A program made the position numbers and the translations under genes. This document shows, in pieces, positions 45,577-55,325 of a DNA stretch of 64,000 bases. This stretch comes from Bacteroidota bacterium. GTDB taxonomy: Bacteria > Bacteroidota > Ignavibacteria > Kryptoniales > JAKASW01. The notes beneath the pieces were generated by a model. It saw nothing but the letters and a program-made list of their open reading frames with translations, was not told the DNA's origin and ran no database searches. Location: positions 1-64,000 of the forward strand of contig JAJYIT010000015.1 of the NCBI GenBank assembly GCA_021789975.1, read 5' to 3'. The first letter of the stretch is position 1, and every line of letters starts with the position of its first letter.

Positions 45577-45900
45577 ATGTCAATCACAAAACTGGCTGCA
45601 CCTCTTGCAATAGCTTTGGCAATTTCATTTACATTGCCGATCATCAACCATCAATACCAGACTGCCTACGCCTCAGAGACCGGCAACTCTCAGGAAACGG
45701 AACTGAAGCATAAAATCGACACTAGCAAACTTTCGGGGGTCGATTATTGGATTGCGGATATGTACAACAATGACAGAGTCATGTACGCAGTCGTAGTAAC
45801 CCTCGTTATGGCGGTCCTCGGAACGAGCATGGCATTTTTGACAGACCTTGTTTTGAAAGCGCTCGGACTGGAGGTCTCGAAAATCTCACACCGGGAATAG
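45577..45900 (+). CDS. Small membrane protein linked to TauE array
   Basis: A 107-residue protein preceded by AAAGGAG. Residues 5-27 form a hydrophobic signal or anchor, 28-62 a polar, probably periplasmic segment (SETGNSQETELKHKID), and 68-95 a second helix, then a short basic tail. Such small proteins accompany TauE-type permeases in some sulfate-metabolising bacteria and may act as an accessory subunit. Family not recognised. Confidence 0.7.
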   Translation: MSITKLAAPLAIALAISFTLPIINHQYQTAYASETGNSQETELKHKIDTSKLSGVDYWIADMYNNDRVMYAVVVTLVMAVLGTSMAFLTDLVLKALGLEVSKISHRE

Positions 45901-45903
45901 TTT

Positions 45904-47460
45904 ATGCCGAATGAGCTGAAGCACCTTTCCCTGTCCACGCGTATCTCTATTTTGATGGGACTGATTATCCTGGTGATGATGGGGACATTCTCTGCGTTCA
46001 GCTTAATGAAACAAGAGCAGGAGTCGTTTCGCGCTCTTACACGAAACACGCTTCTCCTTAGCCAATCAACCGAGAAGATACTCAGGTTCAGCATGCTGAA
46101 GAACAGGCGCGACGAAATATCCAATTCCCTGAAGGATATCGTCCGCGAAAGGGGAATACTTTCGGCGCGGATACTCAACAACAACGGAGTGGTGAAGTTT
46201 GCCTCGCGACAATCGGAAGTCGACGAACAGATCCCTCTAACCGACCGACTCTGTAGAAACTGCCACGGGGGCGCGGAGAAACCTATTGCTCACAAATCGA
46301 CGGGGTATTACTCTCAATATTTCGACAAAGCAAGGGAGGTAGTATACAGTTCACTGCCAATATACAACTCACCTGGATGCTTTCAGAGCATGTGCCACTC
46401 CGCGGAAACCCGAAGCAACACTCACGCGGCTGGCAAGTCATCCCCCGCAATTGGCACCGGATCAATTCACGATTCAACTCAGGCAATCCTTGGATTTATT
46501 GAGATGGAAGTCTCAGCCCAAGAGGTAATCTCTGATCTCGACAGAACACGTTGTCAACTTATCCTGCTCACTGTAATTATTGCGGTCTTTTCTGCGACTA
46601 TGGCATACTTCTCGGTCAATTGGCTAGTCGGCAGACCAGTGAGGAGGCTGGTCGAAGGGACGAAGAGAGTGGCACACGGAGATTTCGGTCAAGAAATCCG
46701 CCCGGGGAAAGGTGAGATGGGCGTTCTCGCCGACTCTTTCAACCAGATGCAAAGACAGCTCTTATTGTCTCAAGAGGAGCTCATCGAATCAGAGAAACTG
46801 GCATCGGTTGGAAAGATCGCAGACCAGGTTGCAAATCAAATAAACAACCCTTTGACGGGAATCTTGGTCTTTTCCGAAGATTTGATCGACCGTGAAAATT
46901 CGAACGACCAATTGAAAGGAGATTATCAGACTATTCTTCGACAGGCAATGAAGATCAGAGAAAGCGTAAGAAACATCTTGTCGCTGGCGCGCCGGGAAAC
47001 TCCGACTTTCCGTTCCGTTGACATCGCCGCCGTCATAAAGCATACGATTTCTGTTCTTGAACGACTGGTAAATTTCCGTAACATCCAGCTTCTCACTCAC
47101 CTGCCTAACACGCTGCCGGAAGTGACTGTAGACCCTGGCTTGCTGGAACAAGTCTTTTTGAACCTTCTTATCATCTCATCGGAGAGCATGCCCTCCGGCG
47201 GAGTAACGGAAATATCTGCTTCGCATCGCCGGGAAGAAGCAACTCTTGAAATCCGAATTGATGACACAGGCGAAGGGATTCCATCCGGGGCTCTTGACTT
47301 GCTTTCCCACGGAGACAAAAAAATGGACCTGCAGACTATTGATAGAACTGGAGTAAGCCTCGCAGTTTGTAAAGACATCATCGCACTTCACAAAGGCACA
47401 CTATCTCTAGCATCGAGACCAGGCAGAGGTACAACGATTACTGTGGTGTTGCCGGCATAG
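45904..47460 (+). CDS. Haem-binding sensor with degenerate histidine kinase (pseudo-kinase)
   Basis: A 518-residue membrane protein. TM1 is at about 18-38; the periplasmic domain contains CRNCH (117-121) and CFQSMCH (159-165), haem c attachment sites of CX2C and CX4C types. TM2 is at about 218-236, a HAMP domain follows (about 240-290), then a DHp domain. The invariant phospho-accepting His of the HEINNP motif is Asn (NQINNPLTG, Asn311), the N-box lacks its Asn (LLIISSESM, 421-429), and the G2 box is altered. The ATP lid keeps DDTGEGIP (453-460). It therefore probably binds ligand and signals without autophosphorylation. Start overlaps the downstream receiver by one base. Confidence 0.85.
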   Translation: MPNELKHLSLSTRISILMGLIILVMMGTFSAFSLMKQEQESFRALTRNTLLLSQSTEKILRFSMLKNRRDEISNSLKDIVRERGILSARILNNNGVVKFASRQSEVDEQIPLTDRLCRNCHGGAEKPIAHKSTGYYSQYFDKAREVVYSSLPIYNSPGCFQSMCHSAETRSNTHAAGKSSPAIGTGSIHDSTQAILGFIEMEVSAQEVISDLDRTRCQLILLTVIIAVFSATMAYFSVNWLVGRPVRRLVEGTKRVAHGDFGQEIRPGKGEMGVLADSFNQMQRQLLLSQEELIESEKLASVGKIADQVANQINNPLTGILVFSEDLIDRENSNDQLKGDYQTILRQAMKIRESVRNILSLARRETPTFRSVDIAAVIKHTISVLERLVNFRNIQLLTHLPNTLPEVTVDPGLLEQVFLNLLIISSESMPSGGVTEISASHRREEATLEIRIDDTGEGIPSGALDLLSHGDKKMDLQTIDRTGVSLAVCKDIIALHKGTLSLASRPGRGTTITVVLPA

Positions 47461-47849
47461 TGAATATGCAGGAGAAAGTAAGCGTTCTTGTTATCGATGC
47501 GGAGGAAATAATCGTTGCCTCTATCGCGAAGGCGCTCGGACGCGGGCAAGTTCCGAAGTATGAAGTAATCGGAGCTAACACCCCGCTGGACGGATTGAAG
47601 CTCATGAGAGAACGCCTATTCGATATCATCATAATGGATATGGCTTTGCCGGGCGTGGATGGATTGGAAGTATTGAGACGGATAAAGAGTACTAATCCAT
47701 CAGTGCACGTGATTGTAATGTCCGGATACTCTCCCGACAGGTCGTTCTTGAATACCGTCATGGCCTCAGCAGATGCTTTTCTTCCAAAACCGTTCACATA
47801 CGGAGAGATAGCATCTTCAATTTCTCTTATATTACCCGGAGGAGGCTGA
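47460..47849 (+). CDS. Stand-alone receiver-domain protein
   Basis: A 129-residue CheY-like protein. The phospho-acceptor Asp is in IIIMDMALPGVDG (about residue 59), with VMSGYS (Ser switch) and PKPFTYGEI (conserved Lys) present; the first acidic pocket is reduced to VIDAEE. There is no output domain. It starts at GTG (ATG two codons on is possible) and would receive phosphate from some kinase other than the apparent pseudo-kinase upstream. Confidence 0.85.
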   Translation: MNMQEKVSVLVIDAEEIIVASIAKALGRGQVPKYEVIGANTPLDGLKLMRERLFDIIIMDMALPGVDGLEVLRRIKSTNPSVHVIVMSGYSPDRSFLNTVMASADAFLPKPFTYGEIASSISLILPGGG

Positions 47850-47924
47850 GGGGAGGAGAGTTAGAAAGACTTTGCTGCCCCGACTTCCATACATTCTCAT
47901 CTGAGAACCAGACAAAGTTGAAAA

Positions 47925-50583
47925 GTGACTTTTCTCAGCAAAATATTCAACCGACATAAGTCGGAAGCGCTCACCTTCAAACAGAAACTCCATCATTTTC
48001 AGAGCTTGTTGTTTGCGAATGATGAAGCACTGAAGATGATGGGAAATCTAAGCGAAATAGTTTCTTCTGGAAGACCATTCTCTCGAAAGGAAATATTTCC
48101 GATCTACGCGGACATAATTAAGAACACGCGTGGGGCAACAGACAACCTTTCTGCCATGAGCGGAGGCAAATACCGGAGTGTGATCAAGCGTGTCGAGACG
48201 ATCAAGAGCGAATGCGAAGCCATTCTTGCACCTGCTCCCTACTGCCCCGAGAGGTGGGATTGCGATAAGCCTAACTGTACCGACTGTGAGAAACGACGGA
48301 TGTTCTCGCCGGATATGCCATACTCTTATGAATTAGAGAAAATAAGGGAGAATCATACCAGAGAAATTGGCGGAAAGATGAGCCGCCTCTGCGAAATCCA
48401 TAACAAACTCGGAATACCGACTCCTGACGGGTTTTGTCTGACATCCCGATGTTTCGAAGATTTTTTTATGGAGAAAGACCTGTACTCTCGGATAGATGAT
48501 GCAATATCGTCGATTGATTTCAATGACAACGAGCAAGTCAAACAGGCAAGCCGCGTAATACAGGCACTCATAGTCGGCTCGACTATACCCGAGACAATTG
48601 AGAAGACAATAATGGGAGAGTACGATCACCTCGCAAGCAAGCACGGCAATATTCTCGTTTCCGTAAGGTCGAGCGCAATAGGCGAAGACGATCCGCACTA
48701 CTCATTTGCCGGACTTCACTACACAGCACTCAATGTCAGCAGGGCAAACCTCGTAGATGCCTGCTTCGAAGTGCTGATCTCGAAATACCTTCCACAGTCG
48801 CTTGTTTACCGCTACATGACCGGGCTGCGGGACAGCGATATGCCGATGAGCATCGGCTGTCAACAGATGATCGATTCAAATGTGAGCGGCGTTCTCTTCA
48901 CCAGGGATCCCATGGGAGGTTCGAAAGAGGCTATCATAATTCAAGCGGTAAGAGGACTCGGCACTAAAGTGGTGGACGGTAGCGTGGAAGCTCAACAGTT
49001 TATCGTGTCACGATCTAACGATCACGAAATCTTGGGATTCAAACCTGGAGACCAGGACTACCGGGCCGCACTCCGAAACACGGATGGTCTCTACGACGAG
49101 GAAATCCCCGAAGCTCTCAAAGGAGTCCCATGCTTGAGCCAGAATCAAATCGACATGATCGTGAATCTTGCGTTGAGAATAGAGAATCACTTCGGCAGTC
49201 CCCAGGACATTGAATGGGCCATAGATGGTCACGGCAGGGTGTTCATCCTTCAATCCAGGCCCCTTGCTGTTTCTGAAATAGCATCTGTGGTGTTGGATGT
49301 CGAGGACGCATCAGAAAGAGATGGAATTAGCAGGCGGGTCCTGATCGACGGCGGCGAATGCGCCAGTCCGGGAGTGGGTTCCGGAAAGGTCTTTGTTCTA
49401 GAGAAGTTCAAGGATCTTGTAACCTTCCCGACTGGTGGAGTTTTGGTTGTCAGAAAGACATCGCCCGAACTGACGAGTGTACTCCACAAAGTTACCGGCC
49501 TCGTGGCTGATGTCGGCAATACAACGGGTCACCTGTCAATCATCGCACGTGAGCTGCAGATACCCGTTCTGGTGAACACTCATGACGCGACATCGCGCCT
49601 GACCAACGGTACGCTTGTAACGGTCGATGCAACCGCCAACAAAGTATATGATGGCTCAACTACTGGAATGAGATCGGGGTCCGACTTCTTCCTGGCAGGC
49701 GACGGTATTTTCTCAAAGAGTCCGATGTACAAAATCTGGAAAAATGTCTCGCAATTGATTATTCCTTTGAATCTAACAGATCCCGATTCGTCTCAATTTG
49801 TACCCGACAACTGCAAGACGCTTCATGACGTCACTCGTTTTGCGCACGAATATTCGATGAGAGAAATGTTCTCTTTGTACGAATCTGCAGAGAATGAATA
49901 CAAGCAAGCCTACCCTTTGAAGGTTCCCTGTTCCACTAGATGTTCATGTCATAGACCTCGGCGGGGGTATTAAAGACTTTCAAGGGAGAAAAGAGATCAC
50001 ACCGGACGACATTGCATCAGCACCATTTCAGGCACTGATAAGCGGCATGACGGCACCGGGTGTCAGGTGGGCGGGTCCACTCCCCATTGATATCAAAGGT
50101 TTCACAAACCTTCTTATGTCGAATGTCGTCGATCCTGGCAGAAGCGGAATGACCCTGGGGAGCAGAAGTTATGCTATCGTTTCAGACTCCTATCTGAATT
50201 TCTCATCAAGATTAGGTTATCACTTTTCCCGTCTCGATGCATACGCGAGCGAAGAGATCAATAACAACTACATAAATTTTGATTTTCGCGGTGGTGCCGC
50301 AGATCCGCTTCGGAGGATGAGAAGAGCAAGAGTAATAGCCAGGATCCTTGAGCTGTCTAATTTCTCGGTTACTTCGGAGAACGACAACGTCCTCGCGACA
50401 GTGAGAAAGATCCCAATGCCGGAGATTCTACATCTGCTCACCGAAATCGGAAGGCTGATGGGGGCAGTGAGAAATGCAGATGTGACTTTCATAAACGACG
50501 ATAACGTGGATGAGTTCGTCGAAGCGTTTATCGCCGGTGATTCTTCTCCGGCGTTAAGGTTTTCAGAAAAAAGGTCGAATTAA
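47925..50583 (+). CDS. PPDK/PEP-synthase-like protein, split by a frameshift at 49926-49928
   Basis: A frame of 682 codons (GTG start 47925) ends at 49973; a second frame carries on to 50583. Removing one C from the CCC at 49926-49928 gives a continuous KVPVPLDVHVIDLGGG, so one indel splits a gene of about 885 residues. Order: N-terminal segment with Cys97, 107, 113, 118 and 121 (possible metal site), ATP-grasp domain (VRSSAIGEDDPHYSFAGL; DIEWAIDGHG, ILQSRP), then the phosphohistidine domain (VGNTTGHLSIIARELQIPVLV), then an unfamiliar C-terminal domain (TAPGVRWAGPLPID) in place of the pyruvate-binding barrel. Known PPDK family members phosphorylate pyruvate; the substrate here is unknown. Sequencing error or true lesion cannot be told apart. 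Confidence 0.75.
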
Positions 50584-50618
50584 TCTGCCGATAGTTGCGA
50601 TCCAAAGGTGTGAGAGGA

Positions 50619-50823
50619 ATGAGATTCACATACGGGATTCAATCGTTTAAGGAACGGAGTCATTGCATTTCAAAAGGACCAAGGACTCGCAGTCAGCATC
50701 TCGGGAAAATCGAAAACTGATCTGATAATGACGATGTCAGAACTGATTCTGCCCGATATGCCGGACCCAAAGATTGTCCTGCGACTGAGGATAAGTAATC
50801 ATTTCGGAAGGAGAGTAACCTAA
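50619..50823 (+). other. Possible small gene with internal frameshift
   Basis: An ATG at 50619 preceded by AAAGGTG opens MRFTYGIQSF, but the frame closes soon. A second frame, open from 50623 to a TAA at 50821-50823 and ending ...RLRISNHFGRRVT, has normal codon use and overlaps the next gene's ATG (TAATG, coupling-like). One indel near 50650-50670 would join them into about 66 residues. Family unknown; weakly supported. Confidence 0.3.
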
Positions 50824-51650
50824 TGGCCATTATTACCATATCGAGGGGTACATTCAGCGGAGGGCAAAAGCTCGCCGAATGTCTCGCGATGAAGCTAGGA
50901 TATCAGTCTTTGAGCCGGGAGATTCTGGTCGAAGCCGCTGAGAAATACGGCATATCGGAGAACGAACTGGCACACGCAATGAAAGCAAAACCCGCGATCA
51001 TGGAACGGCTTTCACTGAACATCGACAGGATCCGTTATCTTTCTTTCATCCAGGCGACTCTGAGCGAGCATGTGAAAGACGACAACGTCGTTTATTATGG
51101 TCATTCGGGTCATCTATTGCTGAAAGACGTGTGCAAGGTAATCAAAGTCAAAGTCATCGCGCCCATGGAACAGAGAGTGGAATTTGCCATGCAGCGCAAC
51201 CGCATGTCACGAGACGAGGCAATCGTCTACATCAAAAAGATGGACGAGTACAGGAAGAAGTGGACGAAATTCCTGTATGGAATCGACTGGAACGATCCGT
51301 CACTTTATGACGTAATCATAAACCTCAGAGACACAACAATCCAAACCGCCTGTGCGGTGATCAGTGAAATGACAAATGCACCAGAATTTCAGCTCACTGA
51401 GAAATCAAAAGTCGCCTTAGCTAACCTTACACTCGAAAGTCAGGTAAAAGCCCGGCTAGCCTCAGATAAAGCTACGAAAGATTATATGCTGAAAGTCACG
51501 GCTGAGAACGGGAACGTCCGAATCAGTGGCCGTGTCAACAACCTTGAGGATGCCAACAGAATTAAGAGCATTGTTTCGAAAATTCCCGGAGTCAAGAATG
51601 TAGATTGCAACTGTGCGGAGTACTATATCAACGACGATGTGATACTTTGA
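50823..51650 (+). CDS. Cytidylate-kinase-like/BON fusion, copy 1
   Basis: A 275-residue protein of the cytidylate-kinase-like family (residues 1-185) fused to a C-terminal BON domain (about 210-270; NVRISGRVNNLEDANRIKSIVSKIPGVKNV). The N-terminal loop reads GTFSGGQKLAE: the Walker A lysine is replaced by Gln, so phosphotransfer is doubtful. Later ITISRG, RNRMSRDEAIVYIKKMDEYRKKW form the remaining kinase-like core. The gene has an AAGGAG site and pairs with a second copy at 54455. Function unknown. Confidence 0.75.
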   Translation: MAIITISRGTFSGGQKLAECLAMKLGYQSLSREILVEAAEKYGISENELAHAMKAKPAIMERLSLNIDRIRYLSFIQATLSEHVKDDNVVYYGHSGHLLLKDVCKVIKVKVIAPMEQRVEFAMQRNRMSRDEAIVYIKKMDEYRKKWTKFLYGIDWNDPSLYDVIINLRDTTIQTACAVISEMTNAPEFQLTEKSKVALANLTLESQVKARLASDKATKDYMLKVTAENGNVRISGRVNNLEDANRIKSIVSKIPGVKNVDCNCAEYYINDDVIL

Positions 51651-51656
51651 TTTCGA

Positions 51657-53204
51657 TTATTCCGACAGGAAGTGCTCAACCGCCATTTTCGTACGCCCCT
51701 TTTTGGTTACTGACAGGATCGCCGAAATCAGATTAAGCACCGCAAACGATACAGTTACGATCACAAATCCCCGCATGAACCCGTCCTCCCTCAATTGGTG
51801 AGGGACTGTTGGCATGTTTATGTGGTGATATCCTCTCGCCCCTAAATAGCCGGCAGTAATCGTTGTTATTATCAGTCCCGACACATCGATGCCGAATATT
51901 CTACCGCTGGCTCGCATCATGTTCAGAATTCCACCCGCACTCCCAAGCCGTTCCTCAGACACGCAACTCATCACCGCGCTATTGTTGGGCGGTGTGAACA
52001 AGCCCATACCCAGACCCAGAGTTGTGAATTCGGCAATCAGGACTATGATCTCGGGATTACGACCGGAGAAGATCATGAAGAAACATGCCACGGTGCAAAT
52101 AAACATTCCAATTGATGTCATCACTGCCGGTCCATATTTGTCAGAAAGCGCTCCAGCGAACGGAGCTACAACCGACATTGTAATCGGGATCGGAGTTATC
52201 AAGGCACCTGCTGTAAATGCAGAATATTTCGCGATATTCTCAAGGTAGAAAGGCATGATGAAAAGGATGCCAAACAGAACATAGTAAGAGAAGAAACCCG
52301 TGACATTCCCGGCCCAGAAGTCATAGATCTTAAACAGATCGAAGCTGATCATCGGGAACAAAAACTTCATCTCGGTTATGACGAACAAGCTGAAGAACAC
52401 CAGGAAAAGGAAGAAGAACGCGAGTATGGTGTCCGATTCCCATCCCAACTTCCTCCCTTCGTTAAGAGCCAGCACGAGGAAGAGTAAGCCGGCGGCAAAG
52501 CACATGCAGCCACCATAATCCATCTTCTCCTTTGCACTACTCTTCTTGTCCCTCGGCCGCACATAGAATGCTGCAAGTGTTCCAAGAATACCGATGGGAA
52601 CGTTGACGTAGAAGATGGAACGCCAGTGGGTGCCGAACAGATTCAGACTTATGAGAAGCCCGCCGAGAAATGGCCCGATTGCCATCGAAATTGCCTGCAC
52701 CGCGCCCTGGATGCCAATGGCCTTGCCGAGTTCATTTCTCGGAAATGTTTGAGTGATAATCGCAACCGAGTTGGCCTGAAGCAGTCCACCGCCTACCGCC
52801 TGTATGACTCTCGAGATTATCATGAACTCCATGCTGGGCGCCAGCCCGCAGAATGCAGAGCCTATTGTAAAGACTATGAACCCAAGGTTATACATCTTAG
52901 TCCTGCCGAACATATCGGCAAGTCGTCCGAAGAGCGGCAGAAAAATTGTCAGCGTGAGCATGTATGCCATTGCAACCCACTCGTCGAGCGAAAGGGAGAC
53001 ATGATAATACTTCCTCAACGTGGGTAATGCTATGTTCTCGATACTGACGTCGAGTGCAGACATAGCAGCACCAATCAAAACTGTGGTGAGGATGAACCAT
53101 CTCCAATTCGGATTGGCGGAAAAGAGTGGCGCCCGCTCCCGAGGGAGACCGTTTTTTCCCCGGATGGACCTGTCGCGTTGATTTTCTACAAACGGATTGC
53201 TCAC
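51657..53204 (-). CDS. DHA2-family (EmrB/QacA) MFS exporter, 14 TM
   Basis: A drug/metabolite:H+ antiporter of about 515 residues. The GTG at 53204 with a GAGGG site is preferred because it begins just after the upstream stop; the longer frame overlaps the DUF1634 gene. Motif C (AVGGGLLQANSVAI, about residues 108-121 of the longer frame) and motif A (GRLADMFGRTKMYNLG) are present, with 14 helices. Substrate unknown. The two gene ends at 51650 and 51657 converge with only six bases between and no visible shared terminator. Confidence 0.85.
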   Translation of the reverse strand: MSNPFVENQRDRSIRGKNGLPRERAPLFSANPNWRWFILTTVLIGAAMSALDVSIENIALPTLRKYYHVSLSLDEWVAMAYMLTLTIFLPLFGRLADMFGRTKMYNLGFIVFTIGSAFCGLAPSMEFMIISRVIQAVGGGLLQANSVAIITQTFPRNELGKAIGIQGAVQAISMAIGPFLGGLLISLNLFGTHWRSIFYVNVPIGILGTLAAFYVRPRDKKSSAKEKMDYGGCMCFAAGLLFLVLALNEGRKLGWESDTILAFFFLFLVFFSLFVITEMKFLFPMISFDLFKIYDFWAGNVTGFFSYYVLFGILFIMPFYLENIAKYSAFTAGALITPIPITMSVVAPFAGALSDKYGPAVMTSIGMFICTVACFFMIFSGRNPEIIVLIAEFTTLGLGMGLFTPPNNSAVMSCVSEERLGSAGGILNMMRASGRIFGIDVSGLIITTITAGYLGARGYHHINMPTVPHQLREDGFMRGFVIVTVSFAVLNLISAILSVTKKGRTKMAVEHFLSE

Positions 53205-53211
53205 CAAACCC

Positions 53212-53604
53212 TCAGTGCACGGCCAGGCTCGTGACAAGTATTGCCATCACTACGAGCGACACAGCGGCCATCTTCTTGTCCCCCTTTCCGGCGAAGTACA
53301 CAAACGCCGCTGCCACCGCGAGTAGCGGCGTCAGCACAAGACTGACCATCCCAAGTGTCACGAAAAAAAGAGGCCCCGTCGGAATGTTTCTGCTTCTCAC
53401 AAGCGCATTTATCAATATGAAGAAATTCGACTTATGAATGAAATCGCCTCTCTCCGTCAGAAGATTCAGGCCGCCATCTGGGTGGTGAGATAATACGATC
53501 CCGGTTATAACGAATGCCGAGGCTAGTATTATTCCAACCCCGAATATCCAGCTCATCACTGTCTCAAGTCGGGTGCTGTCCGTTCTCACTTTCGTCAGTG
53601 ACAT
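53212..53604 (-). CDS. DUF1634-type membrane protein
   Basis: A 130-residue protein with three hydrophobic helices (about 17-38, 80-102, 110-128) and a polar loop containing HPDGGLNLLTERGDF. DUF1634 proteins regularly sit next to TauE/SafE permeases, as here: the ATG overlaps the TauE stop. A role as accessory subunit of the permease is inferred from this association. Confidence 0.8.
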   Translation of the reverse strand: MSLTKVRTDSTRLETVMSWIFGVGIILASAFVITGIVLSHHPDGGLNLLTERGDFIHKSNFFILINALVRSRNIPTGPLFFVTLGMVSLVLTPLLAVAAAFVYFAGKGDKKMAAVSLVVMAILVTSLAVH

Positions 53605-54442
53605 AGCGATACAATCCCTTTGCCCAACATTTGTACGATGAGGACGGAAACGACTGTAAAGAAAAGAACTCTGAGGAATGAATCAGACAACGAATTCAGC
53701 ACCCTGCCGCCGAGGATACCCCCGATCGCAGTTCCAACTACCATTGGAGCCATCAGCATGAGGTTCAGAAACCCGCAAGACAGGTAAACGCTTGTTGCCG
53801 CCAGAGCCGTCATTCCGATTATTAGGTTGCTCGTTGCACTCGACACCTTTGGCGGTAGTCCCAGGATATTTTCCTGAACCGTCACTTTGAAGGCTCCTGC
53901 ACCTATCCCAAGCATACCGGCGGCGAGTCCTGCTGTAAACATTCCGCACCCTCCCCACAGCCCGTTTCTCGCCCTGTAGTTGACCATCTGCTTTCTAACA
54001 CCGTCGCGGTACTCGCCACCTAAATCGAGGTAATGAGAGACACCGTCCCGATCCTTTGAAGAAGACAGAATACGTTCCAGGAAAATTCTCTTGAAGATTC
54101 CAACTCTCATAAATGATGTGAGGAGAAAAGCCGCGAAAAAAAATAAAGGTAGACAGGAGAAATGACTTTTGTTATGGTAGCTCCGAGGATTGCACCGGTA
54201 ACGGTGAATAGCTCCAGATAAAGAGCTATCCTTACGTTTGCGATCTTGTTCCGGAGATTGAAAATACTTGAACTTGCCGAAGTGGCTATAATGGTGGCCA
54301 TGGTTGATGCTACCGCCTCCTTCATCGGGACGCCGAAGATCACGAGAATGGGGACAAGAATACTCGCACCTCCAAGACCCGTGAGAGAACCGAGTATCCC
54401 CACCAGGACCGATATGATAATCAAGAATGGAACGCTAAACAT
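53595..54442 (-). CDS. TauE/SafE permease, split by a frameshift in an A8/T8 tract
   Basis: Two frames, 54107-54442 (start MFSVPFLIIISVLVGILGSLTGLGG) and 53595-54110, abut around eight A's (plus strand 54136-54143). One more T on the minus strand would join ISPVYLYFF with FAAFLLTSFMRVGIFKR into a continuous protein of about 282 residues. The N-terminal half carries the TGLGGASILVPIL signature, the C-terminal half GMLGIGAGAFKVTV. It belongs to a different TauE subfamily from copies A-C, being the shorter type typical of DUF1634 partners. It may be phase-variable or a sequencing artefact. Confidence 0.75.
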
Positions 54443-54454
54443 GGACCTATCTCC

Positions 54455-55270
54455 TCACCAATGAGGCCAGACTTCAATCTGTGAATTGACTTGTTTGACG
54501 CCCGGCACTGCGGTGATCACTTGTTGCGTTTTGTCGGCATCTTCCGAAGAGCTTACAGTGCCGCTTATCGTGACGACTCCGTCAGCGGCATCTATCTCGA
54601 TACCGGCATCTGCGACTCCGTTCTTGACGGCATTGCAGGCAAGAAGCGCTCTTACTTCAGTAGCAAGGTCCAAATCTCTGAGCGCCTTCTGCGATGCCTC
54701 TGTAGATTTGAACTGATCAAGGGTTGCTACGCCGGACACAACTTCGCACGCTTCCGTTATGCCGATCTGATCTATGTTCACTACCAGGTCGTATAAAGCC
54801 GGATCGTTCCAATCCGCCTGGTAAAGGAACTTTGTCCATTTGCTCCGCTCGCTGTCGACCTTCTCGATGTAATCGACGGCATCCTTCCTGCTCATTTGCT
54901 GGCTGTTCATCAAGGAGCCTATGCGGAAATCCAGGCTTGCGATGACTCTCACTCTGATCAAGTGAGGAGCGCCCTTCAGCAACAGGTGCCCGGCATTTCC
55001 ATGGTAAACCACCTTTTCGTCCATGACCTCCCTGACCAATGCTGCTCTCAGACAAAGCATGTAATGAGACCTCTCCCGTGTCAGACGTTCGAGAAATCCC
55101 GGCTTCTTGGTGAGTGCGTCGACAAGCTTTTGTTCAGGGATGTCGTACCGTTTCGCCGCATCCACGATTGTTTCTCTTGAGACGCATCGGTAGCCAAGCC
55201 TGACTGCAAGACACTCGGCGAGCGTTTTGCCGCCGCTGAAAGATCCCCTTGATATGGTAATGATTGCCAT
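54455..55270 (-). CDS. Cytidylate-kinase-like/BON fusion, copy 2
   Basis: A 271-residue paralogue of the gene at 50823, with the same domain order: kinase-like part (1-190) and BON domain (about 205-268; VVTISGTVSSSEDADKTQQVITAVPGVKQV). Here the N-terminal loop is GSFSGGKTLAECLA, a complete Walker A motif (GxxxxGKT), unlike copy 1. It is followed by the TauE gene, so a TauE plus kinase-BON pair occurs on both strands. Substrate unknown; BON domains often bind membranes or phospholipids. Confidence 0.75.
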   Translation of the reverse strand: MAIITISRGSFSGGKTLAECLAVRLGYRCVSRETIVDAAKRYDIPEQKLVDALTKKPGFLERLTRERSHYMLCLRAALVREVMDEKVVYHGNAGHLLLKGAPHLIRVRVIASLDFRIGSLMNSQQMSRKDAVDYIEKVDSERSKWTKFLYQADWNDPALYDLVVNIDQIGITEACEVVSGVATLDQFKSTEASQKALRDLDLATEVRALLACNAVKNGVADAGIEIDAADGVVTISGTVSSSEDADKTQQVITAVPGVKQVNSQIEVWPHW

Positions 55271-55325
55271 TTCAATCTCTTGAGTTTGGTGCGAAACAAT
55301 CCCGCGGCCTCAAGGCAACTTCTGA

